Assembly (NCBI GenBank): GCA_945911685.1
Contig: CAMEAW010000062.1
Location: 1-14,761, forward strand
Reading direction: 5' to 3'
Source: Bordetella parapertussis
Lineage (GTDB): Bacteria; Pseudomonadota; Gammaproteobacteria; Burkholderiales; Burkholderiaceae_B
Length of the DNA: 14,761 nucleotides
The translations under genes and the position numbers were made by a program. Positions 1 through 9,429 of this stretch are shown here, in pieces (position 1 is the first letter of the stretch; each line of letters begins with the position of its first letter). Under the pieces are notes generated by a model. The model ran no database searches, was not told the DNA's origin, and saw nothing but the letters and a program-made list of their open reading frames with translations.

Positions 1-2031
1 CAGCTCGGTGGCCATCAACGTATATTGAAACGCCGAGCTGCTCTGTCGACCGCCAATCCTGATGTCTTGTTGCGCCATCAAAAATAAACGCGCGCCCGGG
101 ATCCCCGCGAGTTGAGGTCGAAGCCGTGAGATGACGTCTCTGACTGAAATTTTTCGCTCGGCAAAAGGCTTTAGCTGTACGGCCAGGAAACTACTATTGC
201 TGCCACCCCGTCCGCTGGCGTAGGCCGTCACCGTACTGATTGCGGGGTCGCGCAACAGCACCTGTCTGAAACGATCTAACTTGGGCTTCATCGACTCAAA
301 CGAGGTGCCGTCATCCGTTGAAAAAAATCCCAACATCATGCCGGTATCTTGCTGTGGGAAAAAGCCTTTCGGCACAACGCCATACAGATAAAAATTTAAG
401 CCGACCGTTGCCGCCAACAGCAACATCATTAAACGACCGTGACGCAGGGCCCAGTGCAAGGATCGTCCGTAACCACGCACCGTCCAGTCAATGACCGCTT
501 GAATACCACGCGACAGAATATTGGGCCGTCGGTTCGCAGTTGCATCTTTGGCAGGTCGCTTGAGCAAGTGCGCAGCCATCATTGGAGTCAGTGTCAGCGA
601 CACAAACATTGAAATCAATATTGCCGCTGACAAGGTCACCGCAAACTCACGAAACAACCTGCCTGGCAATCCGCCCATCAACAAGATCGGGATAAATACC
701 GCAATCAAAGAGATGCTCATCGACAAGACCGTAAAACCCACCTCTTTGGTACCGCGCAAGGCCGCCCGTTGAATCGACTCACCGCGCTCGACGTGCCGCA
801 TAATATTTTCAACCACAACGATCGCATCATCGACAACAAACCCAGTCGCCACAATCAGTGCCATCAACGACATGGTATTTAACGAGTAGCCGCACAAGTA
901 CATCACGCCAAAGGTGCCAATCAGCGAAACAGGCACTGCAATCGTCGGGATAAAGGCTGCGCGTAAATTACGCAAGAATACCAAGACCACCATCATCACC
1001 AGACCAATGGCAATCAACAAGGTTTTTTCGGCCTCGAGCACAGAGGCCCGGATACTCGGGGTGCGGTCTTGCGCAACCGATACCGTCACGTCCGCTGGCA
1101 ACATGGCGCGCAACAGAGGCAAATCTGCCCGAATCTGATCCACCGTTTGAATGATATTGGCCTTTGCCTGGCTGCGCACCAAGACCAAGACAGCTTGCTT
1201 AGAATTGAAATAGCCAATATTAAAAGTATCCTCAACCGAGTCTTCGACCTGCGCGATCTCTGACAAACGCACGGGCGCCCCCTTGCGCCAAGCCACAATC
1301 AGGGGCCGATACTCTGCAGCCTTCCAAAGTTGATCGTTGGCGGTAATCTGCCAACGATACATTTCATTTTCTAGCAGCCCTTTGGGTCGGGTAGAGTTTG
1401 CCGCAGCAATCGCGGTGCGTACAGTATCAAGCGACACACCCGCCTGCGCCAACGCATCAGGATCTAAATCGATGCGCACGGCCGGTAAAGTACTTCCGCC
1501 AATCTGCACTTCGCCCACACCTTCGACTTGTGAAAGCTTTTGCTGCACCGTCGTCGAGGCAATGTCATAGAGCTGCCCCTGCGACAAGGAGTCAGAGGTC
1601 AAGGCCAGCGTGATGATCGGCGCAGAGGCTGGATTCGCCTTGTTGTATGACGGATTGCTGCGCAACCCGCTCGGCATCATCGCGCGCGCGGCGTTGATCG
1701 CGCCTTGCACATCGGTCGCTGCGCTGTTGATATCGCGACTCAAATCGAACTGCAAGGTGATTCGCGTTTGACCGGTGGTGCTGCGCGACGTCATTTCAGA
1801 CACCCCGGCGATCGTACCAAGTGCGCGCTCAAGAGGCATTGCCACGGTTGCCGCCATGACTTCTGGGCTTGCACCCGGCATCTGTGCACGCACACCGATC
1901 ACCGGAAACTCGATCTGCGGCAAGGGTGCAATCGGCAGCAGGCTATGGGCCAGCCAACCCGCCAAGACCACTCCGAGCCAAATCAATGTCGTGGCAACTG
2001 GGCGTACGATAAAGGGGCCAGACAGACTCAT
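1..2031 (-). CDS. mdtC: RND efflux pump inner-membrane subunit, MdtC type (3' end cut by window edge)
   Basis: This is one of two RND (HAE1-type) inner-membrane pump subunits of a proton-driven multidrug exporter. It is expected to form a mixed trimer with MdtB and to pass drugs through MdtA to an outer-membrane channel. My translation from the ATG at 2031 gives 677 residues with no stop, so the gene runs off the left edge. The family is about 1030 residues long, so the last third, including the late membrane segments and the relay lysine, is missing. Visible features are the N-terminal segment [10 protein letters not shown] near residues 7-16, the first porter domain, and the proton-relay pair D401-D402 in [13 protein letters not shown]. 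The membrane segments around 335-480 and the start of the second periplasmic part ([10 protein letters not shown]) are also present. The remembered E. coli MdtC sequence matches better than MdtB (for example PLPQ, RWQI and MGGLPGRL). The start codon overlaps the mdtB stop (ATGA) and has no Shine-Dalgarno sequence, which suggests translational coupling. Confidence 0.88.
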   Translation of the reverse strand, partial: MSLSGPFIVRPVATTLIWLGVVLAGWLAHSLLPIAPLPQIEFPVIGVRAQMPGASPEVMAATVAMPLERALGTIAGVSEMTSRSTTGQTRITLQFDLSRDINSAATDVQGAINAARAMMPSGLRSNPSYNKANPASAPIITLALTSDSLSQGQLYDIASTTVQQKLSQVEGVGEVQIGGSTLPAVRIDLDPDALAQAGVSLDTVRTAIAAANSTRPKGLLENEMYRWQITANDQLWKAAEYRPLIVAWRKGAPVRLSEIAQVEDSVEDTFNIGYFNSKQAVLVLVRSQAKANIIQTVDQIRADLPLLRAMLPADVTVSVAQDRTPSIRASVLEAEKTLLIAIGLVMMVVLVFLRNLRAAFIPTIAVPVSLIGTFGVMYLCGYSLNTMSLMALIVATGFVVDDAIVVVENIMRHVERGESIQRAALRGTKEVGFTVLSMSISLIAVFIPILLMGGLPGRLFREFAVTLSAAILISMFVSLTLTPMMAAHLLKRPAKDATANRRPNILSRGIQAVIDWTVRGYGRSLHWALRHGRLMMLLLAATVGLNFYLYGVVPKGFFPQQDTGMMLGFFSTDDGTSFESMKPKLDRFRQVLLRDPAISTVTAYASGRGGSNSSFLAVQLKPFAERKISVRDVISRLRPQLAGIPGARLFLMAQQDIRIGGRQSSSAFQYTLMATEL

Positions 2032-5000
2032 GGCGCGCGATCGCTTGCACCGGCAGCAGTGCGACGACCGACAAACAGCCGATCAAAGAACAAGTAAATG
2101 ACGGGCGTGGTGAATAGCGTCAACATCTGACTCACGAGCAGACCCCCTACCATCACTAGGCCAAGCGGCTGTCGAAGCTCGGCGCCGGTACCGGTTGAGA
2201 GCATTAAAGGCACCGCACCAAATAACGCTGCCAAGGTTGTCATTAAGATGGGTCGAAACCGCAAGAGCGCGGCCTGTTCAATCGCTTCACGCGCCGACAG
2301 CTTATGCTTACGTTCAGCCTCAAGCGCAAAGTCGATCATCATGATCGCATTTTTTTTCACGATACCGATCAATAAAATGATCCCGATAATTCCGATCATA
2401 TCCAGATCGCGACCCGTCAGCGTCAGCGCTAACAAGGCACCAATAGCGGCCGACGGCAAGGTCGATAAAATCGTGACAGGGTGAATAAAACTCTCGTACA
2501 AAACACCGAGCACGATGTACATGGTGATGACCGCGGCCAGAATCAAAAATAGCGTACTTGACAGTGAAGCCTCAAATGCACGCGCGGCTCCCTGAAACCT
2601 AGTCTGAATTCCCACCGGCATTCCGATCTCTTGCTGAGATTGACCCACCGCAGCCACTGCCTCAGATAACGAGGCACCGCGCGCTAAATTAAAAGAAATC
2701 GTCACCGACGGAAACTGATCAAGTCGGTTGAGCACCAACGCAGAACGCCCTTCGGTCACCGTCACTAAACTCGTCAGGGCAATCGGCTTACCATCGGCCG
2801 TTTTGACATAAACCGATCCAATGGCTGACGGGTCGCGACGAAACTGCGGCGCAGTCTCAAGCACCACACGATATTGGTTTGACTGGGTAAAGATAGTTGA
2901 GATCTGTCGCTGTCCAAACGCATCGTATAACGCGTCGTCAATCGCCGCGACAGAGACACCCAAGCGCGCCGCCGCATCGCGATCAATTTGAATACGTGTA
3001 TTGAGCCCTTCGTTTTGCATGTCATCAATGACATCAATGAGAGGCTTTTGCTTGCGCAGGTGATCGACCAGCATAGGCACCCACTGGGCGAGCAGGGCTG
3101 GGTCGACGCTTTCAAGCGTCAGCTGATATTGCGTTCGACTCACGCGATCTTCAACAGTTAAGTCCTGCACGGGTTGCAAATAAAACTGTAAGCCCGCGAG
3201 CACACCCAAGCGCTTTTGTAAACGTTCAATGATCACAGAGGCCTGATCGTCTCTTTGATCATGGGCGCGCAAGGCCACCTGCAGTCGCCCCGTATTCACG
3301 GTTTCGTTCACGGCGTCCACACCTACAAACGAAGCGACCGTGGCAACATCGGGGTCTTCAAGAAGGATTTTGACGGCCTCTTGCTGACGCTGCGCCATCG
3401 CTGCAAAAGCAAGATTTTGCGGTGCCTGCGTCACAATTTGGATCAGCCCCGTATCCTGCGCTGGAAAAAATCCTTTTGGAATTGCTAGATAAAGCGCTGC
3501 CGTTAATAAAAATGTGCCGAGCGCGACAAATAATGTGAGGGTTTGGTGATTCAGTACAACCTGTAATAGTCGTCCATAACTTGCGATCATGAGGTCAATT
3601 TTTTGACTGAGATAGCGCGCCACAGAACCGCCGCTTTGCTGATCTCCCACGCGCAAGAAACGCGCGCACATCATCGGGGTCAAGGTGAGCGAAATTAGCA
3701 GCGACAGCAATATCGCGACCGCGAGCGTGACCGCAAACTCTCTGAAGAGTCTTCCTACCACCTCGGTCATGAAGAGCAAAGGGATCAGCACTGCAATCAA
3801 AGACACCGTAAGCGAGACAAGCGTAAACCCAATTTGCGCTGCGCCTTTAAGAGCCGCTTGCATCGGCGTGTCGCCGCGCTCAAGGTAGCGCGCGATGTTT
3901 TCAATCATCACAATCGCATCGTCAACCACAAAGCCTGTCGCGATCGTCAAGGCCATTAAGGTCAGGTTGTTGATGCTAAAACCCATCAGGTACATCACGC
4001 CAAACGTGCCCACTAAAGAAAGCGGTACGACGATGCTGGGGATTAAGGTAGCTGTCAATGTACGCAAGAACACGAAGGTCACTAGCACAACTAAGCCGAT
4101 CGCCAGCAAAAGTTCAGTCTGCACGTCACGCACTGACTCACGGATCGTCTGGGTGCGATCCGACATCACCTTGACGTCAAGATTGGCGGGCAAAGCCACG
4201 CGCAGTTGCGGCAAGAGTTTTTGTATGCGATCGACCACTTCAATCACGTTGGCACCGGGTTGGCGCTGTACGTTGAGCAAAATTGCAGGCTCGGTGCCAG
4301 CCCACGCGGCTAGGCGCGAATCTTCAGCCTCGGTCACAGCGGTGGCAACATCCGAGAGCCGCAGTGGTGCGCCGTTGTTGTAGGACACCACCAAGTCCAT
4401 ATACTCAAGTGGATTTTTAAGCTGATCATTGGCGTTGATGGTGGTCGAGCGCACCGTACCATCCAAGGTCCCTTTAGGCTGATTGACATTGGCACCGACG
4501 ACAGCCGCACGCACGTCTGCCAAGGTCAGACCGTACGCCGCCAATGCCTGCGGATTGGCCTGTATCCGCATCGAGGGACGCTGCCCACCCGCTACGGTCA
4601 CCAAACCCACGCCGGCGACTTGGGCGATCTTCTGCGCCACGCGAGTGTCGACTAAATCACGAATCTGCGGCAAAGGTACCGTGGGCGAAGTGACGGCTAA
4701 GGTCAGTACTGCCGCGTCTGCCGGGTTCACTTTGTTATAGACGGGCGGCGCCGGTAATTCGCGGGGCAATAAATTACTCGCAGCGTTGATCGCGGCCTGC
4801 ACCTGTTGTTCGGCAACATCGAGGGGTAGCGACAAGGCGAATTGCAGGGTAATGACAGACGTGCCTGAGGCACTACTAGACGACATCTGCCTTAAACCCG
4901 GCATTTGCCCAAACTGTCGTTCAAGCGGCGAGGTCACCAGCGCAGCCATGACGTCGGGGCTGGCGCCAGGGTAGTAGGTGGTCGCTTGAATAGTGGGGTA

Positions 5001-5123
5001 ATCGACTTCGGGCAAGGACGAGACCGGTAGCCAACGGTAGGCAATCAGCCCAGACAAAAACAACGCCACCATTGCAAGCGTGGTGGCAACAGGCCGAACA
5101 ATGAACGGCCGCGACAGGTTCAC
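2028..5123 (-). CDS. mdtB: RND efflux pump inner-membrane subunit, MdtB type
   Basis: This 1031-residue RND transporter is the partner of MdtC in an MdtABC-type pump in the cytoplasmic membrane. It uses the proton gradient to expel drugs, bile salts or similar amphiphiles. The length fits a complete protein. The N-terminal membrane helix is near 10-30, porter domains lie near 35-330 and 560-860, and membrane helices near 335-490 and 860-1015. The relay aspartates are D401-D402 ([13 protein letters not shown]). The lysine equivalent to AcrB Lys940 is K924 in [15 protein letters not shown]. Stretches such as [19 protein letters not shown]-like NAASNLLP and [14 protein letters not shown] match MdtB closely. 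In E. coli MdtB and MdtC form a 2:1 heterotrimer with different subunit roles (literature knowledge). The start is a GTG overlapping the mdtA stop by four bases (GTGA). No Shine-Dalgarno sequence is visible, so coupling to mdtA is likely. Confidence 0.92.
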   Translation of the reverse strand: MNLSRPFIVRPVATTLAMVALFLSGLIAYRWLPVSSLPEVDYPTIQATTYYPGASPDVMAALVTSPLERQFGQMPGLRQMSSSSASGTSVITLQFALSLPLDVAEQQVQAAINAASNLLPRELPAPPVYNKVNPADAAVLTLAVTSPTVPLPQIRDLVDTRVAQKIAQVAGVGLVTVAGGQRPSMRIQANPQALAAYGLTLADVRAAVVGANVNQPKGTLDGTVRSTTINANDQLKNPLEYMDLVVSYNNGAPLRLSDVATAVTEAEDSRLAAWAGTEPAILLNVQRQPGANVIEVVDRIQKLLPQLRVALPANLDVKVMSDRTQTIRESVRDVQTELLLAIGLVVLVTFVFLRTLTATLIPSIVVPLSLVGTFGVMYLMGFSINNLTLMALTIATGFVVDDAIVMIENIARYLERGDTPMQAALKGAAQIGFTLVSLTVSLIAVLIPLLFMTEVVGRLFREFAVTLAVAILLSLLISLTLTPMMCARFLRVGDQQSGGSVARYLSQKIDLMIASYGRLLQVVLNHQTLTLFVALGTFLLTAALYLAIPKGFFPAQDTGLIQIVTQAPQNLAFAAMAQRQQEAVKILLEDPDVATVASFVGVDAVNETVNTGRLQVALRAHDQRDDQASVIIERLQKRLGVLAGLQFYLQPVQDLTVEDRVSRTQYQLTLESVDPALLAQWVPMLVDHLRKQKPLIDVIDDMQNEGLNTRIQIDRDAAARLGVSVAAIDDALYDAFGQRQISTIFTQSNQYRVVLETAPQFRRDPSAIGSVYVKTADGKPIALTSLVTVTEGRSALVLNRLDQFPSVTISFNLARGASLSEAVAAVGQSQQEIGMPVGIQTRFQGAARAFEASLSSTLFLILAAVITMYIVLGVLYESFIHPVTILSTLPSAAIGALLALTLTGRDLDMIGIIGIILLIGIVKKNAIMMIDFALEAERKHKLSAREAIEQAALLRFRPILMTTLAALFGAVPLMLSTGTGAELRQPLGLVMVGGLLVSQMLTLFTTPVIYLFFDRLFVGRRTAAGASDRAP

Positions 5124-6385
5124 GGGCGAGACGGCGCCGTCGTGGTGGCTGGCCGACCGGTACCCTGACTACTTGGCGTACCCGCTGGGTTGCGCCCCCC
5201 TGCAGCGGGCGCGCGGTTGCCGGCAGTTTCAGGGCTACCCACCACACGCACTTTTGCGCCCGCGCGTAAACGATCGGTGCCTTCGAGTACGACACGTTCA
5301 TCGGCTTGCACGCCTTCAAGAATCGCCACCCGATCGCCGCTGCGCGCACCTGTTTTAACCATGCGTAACGCCACGGTATCGTCGGGCAAAACCACATAGA
5401 CAAAGGCACCCTGATTTCCCTGCTGCAAAGCCCCTGCCGGAATCGTCAACGCGTCTTTAATGGTATTGACCCTCATCCGCACATTCACAAACTGGTTGGG
5501 AAACAGGGCATCGGTTTCATTACTAAAGCGCGCCTTGAGTTTGACCGTACCCGTTGAGACATCGATTTGGTTATCGATTGTCATTAACTCGCCTTGGGCC
5601 AGGCGCACTTGATCGGAGCGATCGTAGGCCTCGACGGCAAGAGCTTTCCCCGCAAGCAAAGGCCCGCGCACGGCAGGCAAATCGTTTTCGGCTAGCGTAA
5701 ACAATACGGTTATCGGCTGCGTCTGCGTGATCACCACCAAGCCCAAGGGGTCATTGGCGTTAACTAAATTGCCTGCATCGACACGCCGCAGTCCTAGCCG
5801 ACCGGCAATCGGTGCTGTGATGCGGGTGTAATCGAGCTGCAGCCGCGCACTGTTGACTGCAGCCAGATCGCTTTTGATTTGGCCTTCAAACTTGCTGACC
5901 AATGCCAATTGGGTGTCAAGCATTTGCGGTGCAATCGAATCCTGCTTACGTAAAGTTTGATAGCGCTGTAAATCGCGCTTGGCATTTTGATATTGCGATT
6001 CGTTTTGTTGTTGCTGGCCTAGCGCCTGTTCAAGGGCCACCTCAAACGACCGAGGGTCAATCTTGGCGAGCAACTGATCTTCTTTGACTTGTTCGCCCTC
6101 TTTAAACAAGATCTCGATCAACTCACCTTGCACGCGGCTGCGCACCGTGACAGTATTGAAAGCCGTGACTGTGCCAAGACCACGTAAATATATGTCTAAG
6201 TCTTGAACCTTAGCAATGTCGGTTTTAACTGGCACGGACGGCACGAAGCCAGACGGAGGCCCCTTCTTGGCGGTCGTAACAGTTGCAGGCATCCACCACC
6301 AGACTGCGAGCGCTACCAAGAGTGCACAACTTATCCAAACGAGCGGCGACCTGATTAAAGGGCGCCTTAACAAACGTTCAAGCAT
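5120..6385 (-). CDS. mdtA: RND efflux periplasmic adaptor, MdtA type
   Basis: This is the 421-residue membrane-fusion (adaptor) protein that should bridge the MdtB/MdtC trimer to an outer-membrane channel of the TolC or OprM type. No outer-membrane channel gene is in the window. A single hydrophobic anchor lies near residues 14-32 ([11 protein letters not shown]), with no lipobox. Then come the first half of a lipoyl-like domain (about 75-112, [20 protein letters not shown]), an alpha-helical hairpin (about 113-182) and the second lipoyl half ([19 protein letters not shown], 187-205). A beta-barrel domain (about 210-315) and a membrane-proximal region to about 383 follow. The final 40 residues are a low-complexity tail rich in Gly, Pro, Thr and Ala. 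The ATG start lies 18 bases after the zapD stop with only a weak GGA upstream. It leads the mdtA-mdtB-mdtC group. No BaeSR-type regulator is nearby. Confidence 0.9.
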   Translation of the reverse strand: MLERLLRRPLIRSPLVWISCALLVALAVWWWMPATVTTAKKGPPSGFVPSVPVKTDIAKVQDLDIYLRGLGTVTAFNTVTVRSRVQGELIEILFKEGEQVKEDQLLAKIDPRSFEVALEQALGQQQQNESQYQNAKRDLQRYQTLRKQDSIAPQMLDTQLALVSKFEGQIKSDLAAVNSARLQLDYTRITAPIAGRLGLRRVDAGNLVNANDPLGLVVITQTQPITVLFTLAENDLPAVRGPLLAGKALAVEAYDRSDQVRLAQGELMTIDNQIDVSTGTVKLKARFSNETDALFPNQFVNVRMRVNTIKDALTIPAGALQQGNQGAFVYVVLPDDTVALRMVKTGARSGDRVAILEGVQADERVVLEGTDRLRAGAKVRVVGSPETAGNRAPAAGGRNPAGTPSSQGTGRPATTTAPSRP

Positions 6386-6403
6386 TGGAGTTTCCAGGCG
6401 AAC

Positions 6404-7156
6404 CTACAGGGCGCAAAGGGTCATTTTGAAGGCGACATCTTGTGCCACAGCCTGTGGCCGCTGATCGCCCTGCTGAGCCGAGTAACGGATCCAGACCATA
6501 TACTTATTGGCACTAATTTCAGGAAACACACCGTCAGAGTGGTCGATCCAGACCCGCAAAAGTTGATAAGTTTTACCCGCCAACATTTGCTGATAAGCCC
6601 CCTGAGGCGCCACTGCCTTGATTGCCTCGCCCGATTCGCGCAGCAGCCGTAAGACGATAGAAATGCCAATGTGTACCGGCATCAAGGTTGAGATCCACCG
6701 TTGCAAGTCGGCTTGGCGCCGCGCATCAGGCAAACTTTGCCAGGAATGAAACGATGGCATGTCTACCTGAGTACCACCACCCGGCACCACAAGCCGACCG
6801 CGCAGGCTGGTCAACCATTCGTTCTCGCGCAGCGTTTGGCCTGTACGACCACTCGCATTGAGGTTCGCCGCCGCTTTTTCAATTTCTGCCAACATGCTTG
6901 TTAGCGTTTTTGTATCCACGCCAGGGTGATCTTTTAAACCGACCAGCACCATACGTTGGCGCTCAAGGTCTTGCAAGACGCTACCTTTAATATCTGTACG
7001 CTCGGTGGCGTCTAACAAGTCAAACAACGCCGATAGCGCCACCTGATGTTGACGGGCATCACTCAAGCCTGCAAAAAATATCATGCGATCAAATAACGAC
7101 TCAAGGCGCAGCAGCGCCCGAACGCGTTCATTGAAAGGATATTCAAACAGAATCAC
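6404..7156 (-). CDS. zapD: Cell division protein ZapD (FtsZ-ring bundling factor)
   Basis: ZapD (formerly YacF, DUF1342) is a cytoplasmic protein that binds FtsZ and cross-links its protofilaments at the division site. The 250-residue product is close to the 247 residues of the E. coli protein. It opens with the typical ILFEYPFNERVRALLRLE segment and contains the central GGTQVDMPSFHSW region near residues 126-138. The C-terminal part has the expected VWIDHSDGVFPEISANKYMVWIRY block. The start codon is GTG. A stop lies six codons upstream in frame and no ATG or other GTG intervenes, so this start is nearly forced. The gene follows coaE by 11 bases, the usual partner order, and is followed by mdtA after 18 bases. 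In many proteobacteria the next gene is the small zinc protein yacG; here the efflux genes take that place. Confidence 0.93.
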   Translation of the reverse strand: MILFEYPFNERVRALLRLESLFDRMIFFAGLSDARQHQVALSALFDLLDATERTDIKGSVLQDLERQRMVLVGLKDHPGVDTKTLTSMLAEIEKAAANLNASGRTGQTLRENEWLTSLRGRLVVPGGGTQVDMPSFHSWQSLPDARRQADLQRWISTLMPVHIGISIVLRLLRESGEAIKAVAPQGAYQQMLAGKTYQLLRVWIDHSDGVFPEISANKYMVWIRYSAQQGDQRPQAVAQDVAFKMTLCAL

Positions 7157-7167
7157 AATATTTGCAT

Positions 7168-7827
7168 CTATTTAAGCGAATTTTCGCCTAGTGAGGGTAC
7201 GGGTTTTAACGCAACTTGTGCAAGATTACACCAGCCTTGGTGCAACACCAATACTTGTTTCTCGAGGTCGCTCATGGTAACCGCGTTTGAGTTGTCAATC
7301 ACATCGTCTGCCACAGCGAGCCGTTGCTCGCGGGTTGCTTGAGCGGCCAGAATTTTTTGAATCGTCGCCAATTCAAGACCACTTCGAGACTGCACCCGCT
7401 CAATTTGAGTCAGCTGATCGCAATCTACCACGCACAAGCGATCGATTTGCTGGAGCCAGCGACCCGACTCAACCAGCAAAGGCACTACAAATACGACATA
7501 GAGGCCCTGCGCTTGTTCTGCCTCTTGGCGCACCGTCTGCGCGATCAGAGGGTGCAAAATCGCTTCAAGCTCAACCCGTCGCGCTGGGTCAGCGAATACT
7601 AACTCGCGCATACGGGCACGGTTGAGTGCGCCCGAGGGCTCAAGCACTTCGGCGCCAAACATCTGTCGAATGGGTTCGATGGCTTGCCCCGCTGGGGCCG
7701 TCAAGCTATGGGCAATCAGATCGGTATCGATCACCGACGCCCCCCAACTGGCCAGCAAGTTAGCCACCTGTGTTTTGCCCGAACCAATCCCGCCGGTCAA
7801 GCCCAACTTAAACTTCAATATCTGCAT
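7168..7827 (-). CDS. coaE: Dephospho-CoA kinase
   Basis: CoaE phosphorylates the 3'-hydroxyl of the ribose of dephospho-CoA with ATP, the last step of coenzyme A synthesis in the cytoplasm. The 219-residue length is normal. The P-loop GGIGSGKT sits at residues 12-19. It is followed by the IDTDLIAH segment with D35, the likely catalytic base region, then the LHPLI lid region near 91-95 and PLLVESG near 116-122. The adenine-site segment AAQATREQRLAVADDVIDN lies near 161-179. The start ATG is two bases past the pilD stop. An AAGG ribosome-binding site lies inside the end of pilD, so the two genes are tightly coupled. panC, from the same pathway, is also in the window but in another transcription unit. 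Confidence 0.95.
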   Translation of the reverse strand: MQILKFKLGLTGGIGSGKTQVANLLASWGASVIDTDLIAHSLTAPAGQAIEPIRQMFGAEVLEPSGALNRARMRELVFADPARRVELEAILHPLIAQTVRQEAEQAQGLYVVFVVPLLVESGRWLQQIDRLCVVDCDQLTQIERVQSRSGLELATIQKILAAQATREQRLAVADDVIDNSNAVTMSDLEKQVLVLHQGWCNLAQVALKPVPSLGENSLK

Positions 7828-7829
7828 AT

Positions 7830-8570
7830 TTACCTTATCAGCAGGGCTGTCAGAGCGTCAAACGAAAAAAATGACAAGCAACTTTGTGTAGAAAATAGCA
7901 CGAGGATACCCCCCATCGACAAATAGGGGCCAAACGCCACCGCTTCAAAGCGCTTTAAGCGCCCCCTAAACCGGGCCACCAAGGCCGCCATGCAGGCCAC
8001 AAGCGAGGCCGCCAATAGCGCCCATGGCAGGGCTTCGGCGCCCAGCCAGGCTCCGTTTGCCGCCGCCAGTTTCAAATCGCCAAACCCAATGCCATCGCGG
8101 CCACTGCAGCCCCGATGTACGGCCCAAATTAGCCACAGCACGCCATAACCGACCGCGGCACCTGCCACCGCGTCCTCTAAGCTCACCCACCCGCCTAACC
8201 AGTGAAACAGCAAGCCAGCCCACAATAAAGGAAGGGTCAACGCGTCAGGTAAAAGGCGAGTCTGTGCATCAATGCGCGCCAACACCTGCACCGTAGCGCA
8301 AAATAGTGCCGCAGCCAACGCGTGCCAGGTCAGGCCCCAATTCAATACCGAGAGCACAGCCGTTAGACACACGCTAACCGCCAAGAGTAGATCTAAATAA
8401 AACTTATAGTGGCGATGGTGCTGAGCTAAACTTAAAATGGGCAAATCGGTCGCCGCATAGAGCGCCACTAAGTGCTCAGAGAGCACGCGCGCCGCAAGCA
8501 CCAAAACCCACGCACCGAGCGCCCCAAGGGGGAACCCAACCACCAAGGCCGTCGTCAATTTTTCAAACAT
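7830..8570 (-). CDS. pilD: Prepilin peptidase-like membrane protein (PilD/GspO family) lacking the zinc-cysteine domain
   Basis: This A24-family aspartic membrane protease would normally cleave the leader of type IV prepilins or type II secretion pseudopilins. The catalytic domain looks intact. The first aspartate is D101 in ARIDAQTRLLPD and the second is D165 in the GFGD motif of GIGFGDLKLAAANGAWLG. A conserved AFGPYLSMGG lies near 212-221, and several membrane helices are present. The protein is 246 residues, against roughly 290 for full PilD. The N-terminal domain, which normally carries two CxxC pairs, is shortened to about 60 residues without these cysteines; only a trace of the usual segment remains (TDLPILSLAQ, residues 41-50). 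N-methylation of the mature pilin may therefore be absent or changed. No in-frame start exists upstream before a stop, so this is not a misplaced start. pilB and pilC are not adjacent upstream. It heads the coaE-zapD-mdtABC run. The start has no good ribosome-binding site. Confidence 0.82.
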   Translation of the reverse strand: MFEKLTTALVVGFPLGALGAWVLVLAARVLSEHLVALYAATDLPILSLAQHHRHYKFYLDLLLAVSVCLTAVLSVLNWGLTWHALAAALFCATVQVLARIDAQTRLLPDALTLPLLWAGLLFHWLGGWVSLEDAVAGAAVGYGVLWLIWAVHRGCSGRDGIGFGDLKLAAANGAWLGAEALPWALLAASLVACMAALVARFRGRLKRFEAVAFGPYLSMGGILVLFSTQSCLSFFSFDALTALLIR

Positions 8571-8576
8571 CGCGGT

Positions 8577-8647
8577 TTAGTGCGAAGTTAATATGTATGG
8601 ACGGTGGAAAATATAGGGTCTTAGTGCGAAGTTACTGTGCAGGGACG
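8577..8647. repeat. Direct repeat in the divergent pilD / lipoprotein gap
   Basis: The 137-base gap between pilD and the lipoprotein gene holds two exact copies of TTAGTGCGAAGTTA, at 8577-8590 and 8621-8634. They start 44 bases apart, close to four helical turns. Similarity extends weakly to 8603 and 8647 respectively, where both copies end in GGACG, giving about 23 matches in 27. The left copy ends (8577) only seven bases from the pilD start codon. The arrangement could be a pair of regulator sites or the trace of a local duplication. I do not recognise the motif. Confidence 0.6.
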
Positions 8648-8674
8648 TTGCCAAATGCGTAGAATGCATAGAAT
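8648..8674 (+). promoter_or_regulatory. Weak candidate promoter of the lipoprotein gene
   Basis: A TTGCCA hexamer at 8648-8653 and a TAGAAT hexamer at 8669-8674 are separated by 15 bases, which is shorter than the preferred 17. A second TAGAAT lies at 8660-8665. The gene itself has a clear ribosome-binding site, AGGAAG at 8694-8699, eight bases before the ATG. The promoter call is a guess from hexamer similarity only. Confidence 0.2.
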
Positions 8675-8707
8675 CCTTGAAGTGTCTTGAATTAGGAAGT
8701 CTCGATT

Positions 8708-9397
8708 ATGTTTGGAAGCACAGAGCAACTCGCCCAGCACGCCTTAAAATTTCGGCCTCACCTGCTCGCTCTCTTAGCAGTCGGACTGGCTGGCTGTGCA
8801 CAAATGCAGCAGGCGGGCTACTACAACCCGCCCCCAGCCAGCACCACAACCGATGCAATCGCCCAGGGCGATGGCATCTATAACAACCAAACCTTGCGGG
8901 CGCCAAGCCAGATCCAAATCGGCCTGCAACAGCCCGGCACTGCCAACACAGTCGCAGCCGCAGACACAACCTCAAACGCTTCAGCCGCCCCAACCGAAAG
9001 TTTGCAGGCCACGCTGATCCCCGAGCCACAAACCTTTGCGGGCACCTTGCCGTGTTTTCATCCAGAAATGAAATGTTCGGCCCAGCGCGTGACGATAACC
9101 CTGGCGCCCAATGGACGCTGGCGCGCGCGCGCCGCATACCTCGAGCAAAACAACAAAAATAGCACTGTACAAACCGATCAAGGGTGCTGGCGAGCCTCGG
9201 CGCAAGCCGTGCCTCGCGTGGTACTGCTCAATGGCCAGGGCAATGTACGCGCCGAGCTTGCAATGACCTCGGGCGATGTGCTGCGACTCATCTCGATGAA
9301 CGGCAGCGCTGCAAACCTTACCTATAACCTTTCGCGCCAACCTGATCTTGATTCAATTGATGAATTAAAGGGTAAACCGGCACCAAACTGCCCATAA
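8708..9397 (+). CDS. Outer-membrane lipoprotein with NlpE-like domain
   Basis: The 229-residue product starts with a lipoprotein signal peptide. Its hydrophobic stretch is near 19-28 and its lipobox is LAGC with the lipidated C30. The next residue is Ala, so Lol sorting to the outer membrane is expected. Residues 31-108 form a Gln-, Thr-, Ala- and Pro-rich linker of low complexity. From about 109 to 200 the pattern FAGTLPC, then VTITLAPNGRWRARAAYLEQ, a TDQGCWR strand and VLLNGQG resembles the NlpE N-terminal barrel (copper and envelope-stress lipoprotein). The NlpE CxxC is replaced by a wider pair, C116 and C123, and C160 and C228 are also present. A role in envelope stress or metal sensing is possible but unproven. 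The start is well supported by AGGAAG at 8694-8699. The gene is alone on its strand, divergent from pilD and convergent with the LuxR-type gene. Confidence 0.8.
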   Translation: MFGSTEQLAQHALKFRPHLLALLAVGLAGCAQMQQAGYYNPPPASTTTDAIAQGDGIYNNQTLRAPSQIQIGLQQPGTANTVAAADTTSNASAAPTESLQATLIPEPQTFAGTLPCFHPEMKCSAQRVTITLAPNGRWRARAAYLEQNNKNSTVQTDQGCWRASAQAVPRVVLLNGQGNVRAELAMTSGDVLRLISMNGSAANLTYNLSRQPDLDSIDELKGKPAPNCP

Positions 9398-9413
9398 TCG
9401 TTGCTTGAACAGG

Positions 9414-9429
9414 GCAAGGCTAGCCTTGC
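9414..9429. terminator. Perfect palindrome between convergent genes, possible bidirectional terminator
   Basis: GCAAGGCTAGCCTTGC is a perfect 16-base palindrome lying between the lipoprotein stop (9397) and the LuxR-type gene stop (9437). As RNA it could fold into a six-pair stem with a CUAG loop on either strand. It is not followed by a clear U-run in either direction, only AAAA on the plus side, so intrinsic termination is plausible from position but not well supported by sequence. Confidence 0.4.

Noticed and set aside
521..888. Plus-strand open frames opposite mdtC, and a similar set opposite mdtB near 3685-4383
   Set aside because: They are antisense shadows of conserved RND coding sequence. 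They resemble each other only because mdtB and mdtC are paralogues, and they have no recognisable domains or ribosome-binding sites.
1705..2101. Two overlapping plus-strand frames of 108 and 130 codons
   Set aside because: Both lie opposite the conserved start of mdtC and end of mdtB and show no family features; they are best explained as antisense noise.
4921..5409. 162-codon minus-strand frame across the mdtA/mdtB junction
   Set aside because: It runs in another frame through two well-supported genes, with a composition unlike a real protein. It is a shadow, not a third overlapping gene.
8706..9137. 143-codon minus-strand frame opposite the lipoprotein gene
   Set aside because: The plus-strand frame has a lipobox, signal peptide and a good ribosome-binding site; the minus frame has an Arg/Leu/Cys-rich translation typical of a shadow.
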